This document shows, piece after piece, positions 7,683-9,941 of a stretch of DNA of 9,941 nucleotides (position 1 is its first letter; each line of letters starts with the position of its first letter). The DNA is from Bacillota bacterium (GTDB taxonomy: Bacteria > Bacillota > Clostridia > Oscillospirales > Ruminococcaceae): positions 1 to 9,941 of the forward strand of contig JAEXAZ010000080.1 in assembly GCA_023394255.1 (NCBI GenBank), written 5' to 3'. Position numbers and translations under genes: made by a program. The notes beneath the pieces were generated by a model. It did not search any database, was not told the DNA's origin, and saw only the letters and a program-made list of their open reading frames with translations.

Positions 7683-7720
7683 CATTATGAGCCGTGCCTT
7701 TTTAGGTATGGCTCATAATG
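7683..7720 (+). terminator. Strong hairpin behind the tRNA relic
   Basis: CATTATGAGCC (7683-7693) and GGCTCATAATG (7710-7720) pair perfectly. The stem extends inward five more pairs (GTGCC with GGTAT, two G-U) to a six-base loop TTTTTA. It starts four nucleotides after the CCA, the position of a tRNA terminator, but only a weak T-rich stretch (CTGTTTATAG) follows. It is also 27 nt beyond the recombinase stop on the other strand, so it may protect or end that transcript too. Confidence 0.55.
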
Positions 7721-7746
7721 CTGTTTATAGAGAACTTGGGGGTGGG

Positions 7747-9387
7747 TTAGCTTAAACATCCCACAAAATTGTATTTGACCTGAATGCTCTGGCTTTTGTG
7801 GCCGCTTTCGTCCGTCTGCTCATGTACGGCTACGTTGTCGATTAGCTGGAACGCCGTGGCCCGGTCAAGCCTGTCAATGGAAACGCAGTCCTTAATCAGT
7901 TCCATCCATTTCTGTACGTTTGCCTCGCTGCTTTCCTGATCTTGAAGCTGCCATCTGATGTTTTCAGACTTTTCCTCAAGCACGTTTATCTCCTTCTCGT
8001 AGTCGGAAAGCATATTCTTAAACAGGATATCCGGAACGTTGCCCGTAATTTTTTCTTCGAACAGCCGCTTGCTGGCATCCTGAATGAACGAAATACGATT
8101 TGTCGCGTCACGCAGTGTTTTTTCCTGCGCGGCCTTTTCATTTTTCCATTCCTGCCCGGAGAAGGATAAAAGCCTGTCGTACAACTTATTTTCGTCGGTG
8201 ATTGCCGTCTGGGCGTAATATTGAATATCTGCTAAGATGATGTTTTCCAGCGTGTCCGCGTCAATGGTGTGCATGGAACAAGACTTGCTTCCACTGTTGG
8301 CATAACGGTTGCAACGGTAAAACCGACGAACCGCGCCGCTCTTTTCCACCTTGCGGTTGTAAGCCATTGCTGCCCCGCAGTCGGCGCATCGGATAATTCC
8401 TGAAAAGGTATTGACTTCATCCGTATTGCTGACCTTGATGGTGTGATTTGAGTGGGCATGTCTTGTGCTGTCCATACGTCTTTGAACGCAGTCCCAAGTT
8501 AAATGGTCGATAATCGGTTCATGCGTGTCCTCAACGATTATCCAATCGTCGGGGCTGGTGACAAGCCGCTTTTTCGTCTTGAAGGATGAAACCTTACGCT
8601 TGCACTGTACCATATTGCCTATGTAAACTTGGTTTTTCAAAAGCTGCATAATCGTTGTGCTACCCCATTGCTGGCCGTTGTCGCCCCGAGTCGCCCGCTT
8701 ACCCGTCTGTTTGAAGTAGTATTCTGCGGGCGTGTCAACTCCTTCGGCGTTCAGCTTTGTGGCGATATTACGCCCGCTGTCACCGCCCGCGAATTCTCGG
8801 AAAAGTCGTTTGACGATCTCGGCGGCGGGCGTGTCAATCACCAGCAGGTGTTTATCCTCGGGTGACTTGACATATCCAAACGGGGGCTTGCTTCCCATGA
8901 ATTTACCCTGCTTTGCACTCGTCTTTCGGACTGAACGCACCTTCTTGGATATATCCTTCGCGTACATTTCGTTCAGGATATTTTTGAAGGGGGCAATGTC
9001 GTTATCCTCTTTGGCGCTGTCATAGCTGTCGTTGACCGCCACATACCGGACGCCATGTTCAGGAAAAAAGAAGTCCGTGTACTGACCGGTCATGACATAA
9101 TTGCGGCCCAAGCGGGAAAGGTCTTTCGTAAGCACGATGCTGATATAACCTTCTTTGATATCCTCGATCATCCGCTGAAATCCGGGGCGCTCGAAATTCG
9201 TTCCCGTAAAACCGTCATCTACATAGATATCGTAAACCTTCCACCCTCTTTCCTCGCAGTATTCCATGAGCATGTCGCGCTGATTGGATATGCTCATGCT
9301 TTCGGCACCGCCGTTCTGGTCGTCCCTGCTCAGTCTGAGGTAGATGGCAACATAAACCTCTTTCGTAATGCTTTGCGCTTTCGTCAT
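7747..9387 (-). CDS. Large serine recombinase (site-specific integrase of a mobile element)
   Basis: DNA recombinase that cuts and rejoins att sites through a serine-linked intermediate to insert or excise an element. It has 546 residues. The N-terminal resolvase domain (about 12-155) carries nucleophile Ser20 in YLRLSRDD and the arginines of DLSRLGRN (92, 95). A recombinase domain follows (GSKPPFGY near 165-172, then to about 310). The zinc ribbon has Cys334, Cys337, Cys359 and Cys370. A probable coiled coil spans about 412-485, and the end (IQVKYNFVG) resembles the family's usual C-terminal strand. The start is ATG 9387, because AAGGAG (complement of 9395-9400) lies 7 nt upstream; an ATG at 9414 is in frame but has no comparable site. 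Its size is nearer to Clostridia integrative-element recombinases than to the longer TnpX. All visible catalytic residues are present, so it may be active. Confidence 0.93.
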   Translation of the reverse strand: MTKAQSITKEVYVAIYLRLSRDDQNGGAESMSISNQRDMLMEYCEERGWKVYDIYVDDGFTGTNFERPGFQRMIEDIKEGYISIVLTKDLSRLGRNYVMTGQYTDFFFPEHGVRYVAVNDSYDSAKEDNDIAPFKNILNEMYAKDISKKVRSVRKTSAKQGKFMGSKPPFGYVKSPEDKHLLVIDTPAAEIVKRLFREFAGGDSGRNIATKLNAEGVDTPAEYYFKQTGKRATRGDNGQQWGSTTIMQLLKNQVYIGNMVQCKRKVSSFKTKKRLVTSPDDWIIVEDTHEPIIDHLTWDCVQRRMDSTRHAHSNHTIKVSNTDEVNTFSGIIRCADCGAAMAYNRKVEKSGAVRRFYRCNRYANSGSKSCSMHTIDADTLENIILADIQYYAQTAITDENKLYDRLLSFSGQEWKNEKAAQEKTLRDATNRISFIQDASKRLFEEKITGNVPDILFKNMLSDYEKEINVLEEKSENIRWQLQDQESSEANVQKWMELIKDCVSIDRLDRATAFQLIDNVAVHEQTDESGHKSQSIQVKYNFVGCLS

Positions 9388-9441
9388 TGTGAAACTCCTT
9401 TCGATGCTCCACAAAAAGCGCGGCTTATGGTGGACGGCCTA

Positions 9442-9669
9442 TCATTTACCTACTTCAATTATACCATTTCCACCGGTAAGCACAATGTTGTCGCGCCTTT
9501 GCATAAACCGTGCAGCGATCTTCTGGCAAGCAATGGAATAGAGCAAATCGTCCAGCGTAGCCCTATTCTCAAACGTGCCGATAAGCTGAACAGACCGTTT
9601 CCCGGCCTTAAACATTGCAACCATTTCACCGGAACGGGTCGTTTGCCTGTCAACTTCCGTTACCTGCAT
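9442..9669 (-). CDS. Small unrecognised protein encoded upstream of the recombinase
   Basis: A 75-residue product beginning MQVTEVDRQTTRSGEMVAMF and ending in GGNGIIEVGK. I do not recognise the family. It is soluble, with a probable strand (RSVQLIGTF) followed by a helix (LDDLLYSIACQKIAARF) and no membrane segment. ATG 9669 is preferred: GGGAG and GAGG lie within 4-15 nt upstream on the minus strand, whereas the longer frame starting at 9759 begins inside a perfect hairpin arm. The stop is 54 nt before the recombinase start, so the two are probably co-transcribed. Its position resembles the small accessory genes often found next to integrases, but that is context only. Confidence 0.55.
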   Translation of the reverse strand: MQVTEVDRQTTRSGEMVAMFKAGKRSVQLIGTFENRATLDDLLYSIACQKIAARFMQRRDNIVLTGGNGIIEVGK

Positions 9670-9721
9670 AAGCACCTCGCTCCCTAAGTAATTTTTGCGT
9701 TCCCCTTGTCCATGAGAAAAC

Positions 9722-9759
9722 ATGAAAGTCCAGCGCTTGTCACGGTGCTGGACTTTCAT
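9722..9759. repeat. 13-bp perfect inverted repeat upstream of the transposase
   Basis: ATGAAAGTCCAGC (9722-9734) and GCTGGACTTTCAT (9747-9759) are exact reverse complements; a few inner bases can also pair. A T/C-rich stretch (TCTTTCCTC) follows on the plus strand and TTTTCTC on the minus strand. It may be a bidirectional terminator insulating the insertion sequence from outside transcription, or lie in the element's left end. Confidence 0.65.
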
Positions 9760-9799
9760 CTTTCCTCACTTCGGGCCAAGATCGAGGTGTTGACAAAGT

Positions 9800-9828
9800 T
9801 TCAAAAGGAGAGGCAAAAATGGTATAAT
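9800..9828 (+). promoter_or_regulatory. Extended -10 promoter for the transposase
   Basis: A perfect TATAAT (9823-9828) is preceded by TGG (9820-9822), giving the TGn extended -10 element. A fair -35 TTCAAA (9800-9805) lies at a 17-nt spacing. A nearby TTGACA (9790-9795) is 27 nt from the -10 and so cannot be its partner. A start near 9835 would give a short leader to the transposase ATG. Confidence 0.6.
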
Positions 9829-9863
9829 GCAGGTAAGGAAAAAGCAGAGGGATGTGTTTGGGA

Positions 9864-9941
9864 ATGCTGACGGAACGAGACGGGATACAGATAAAAATGC
9901 ACTGTGTCACGCTTGAGGATCTGGTGCCGCAGGAGCACTTT
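9864..9941 (+). CDS. IS1182-family transposase, N-terminal fragment (runs off window)
   Basis: Only 26 codons are present. The peptide MLTERDGIQIK continues into MHCVTLEDLVPQEHF, which matches the typical opening of IS1182-type transposases, where a short segment ending in a D-E-L-V-P-x-D-H-like motif starts the protein. ATG 9864 has AGAGGG (9846-9851) upstream at 12 nt. An in-frame ATG at 9852 would abut that site and is less likely. The DDE catalytic domain lies beyond the window, so integrity cannot be judged. It points away from the recombinase gene and has its own promoter. The family call rests on a short stretch and memory of the family. Confidence 0.55.
   Translation, partial: MLTERDGIQIKMHCVTLEDLVPQEHF

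Larger units (their letters stand above)
9700..9941 (+). mobile_element. Left part of a probable IS1182-family insertion sequence (boundary approximate)
   Basis: The hairpin, promoter and transposase start form one block that differs in organisation from the minus-strand recombinase module beside it. The left edge should fall between the small gene's start (9669) and the promoter; 9700 is a guess. The terminal inverted repeat cannot be confirmed because the right end is outside the window. Confidence 0.4.

Noticed and set aside
9055..9687. A 210-codon plus-strand open frame opposite the recombinase N-terminus and the small gene
   Set aside because: It overlaps the resolvase catalytic domain and has no ribosome-binding site or recognisable domain.
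9790..9828. TTGACA and TATAAT as one promoter
   Set aside because: The spacing is 27 nt, much too long for sigma-70. TTCAAA at 17 nt with a TGn extended -10 is a better pairing.
1..9941. CRISPR array, riboswitch or intact RNA gene
   Set aside because: No regularly spaced direct repeats were seen. The intergenic gaps of the operon are too short or lack recognisable aptamer patterns. The only RNA-gene signal is the deleted tRNA relic.

Overview
The window looks like a chromosome segment from a Gram-positive anaerobe of the Clostridia, possibly an Oscillospiraceae/Ruminococcaceae-type genome. The reasons are Shine-Dalgarno sites of the AGGAGG type, a galactitol-family PTS permease, an S-layer-homology plus cell-wall-binding-repeat protein, a large serine recombinase of the kind common in Clostridia, and a tRNA-Ser relic with an encoded CCA. 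The genus is an inference, not a reading.

Positions 1-6639 hold a plus-strand catabolic gene cluster. It begins inside a PTS IIC permease of the galactitol (GatC) family. Next come a D-2-hydroxyacid dehydrogenase, a class II (L-fuculose-phosphate-type) aldolase, a zinc-dependent medium-chain polyol dehydrogenase, an iron-type alcohol dehydrogenase and an enolase-superfamily sugar-acid dehydratase. The last five genes are separated by 14-75 nt and read as an operon. A perfect 16-bp inverted repeat separates the permease from them. A coherent reading is that the PTS brings in a polyol as its phosphate, the zinc enzyme oxidises it to a ketose phosphate, the aldolase splits that into dihydroxyacetone phosphate and a short aldehyde, and the iron enzyme reduces the aldehyde. 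The hydroxyacid dehydrogenase and the dehydratase suggest a second, acid-sugar branch. The true substrate cannot be read from the sequence.

Positions 6640-7746 are a decayed junction. A 5'-truncated SLH/cell-wall-binding gene is interrupted by one in-frame TAG. It is followed by a compact unit made of a promoter-like sequence, a 38-nt tRNA-Ser relic lacking its whole middle (acceptor stem, U8-A9 and T-arm with CCA remain), and a strong hairpin.

Positions 7747-9941 are mobile DNA. On the minus strand a small unrecognised gene lies just upstream of a 546-residue large serine recombinase. At the right edge a hairpin and an extended -10 promoter precede the first codons of what looks like an IS1182-family transposase on the plus strand, cut by the window end. 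No attachment-site duplication or insertion-sequence terminal repeat pair could be defined inside this window.
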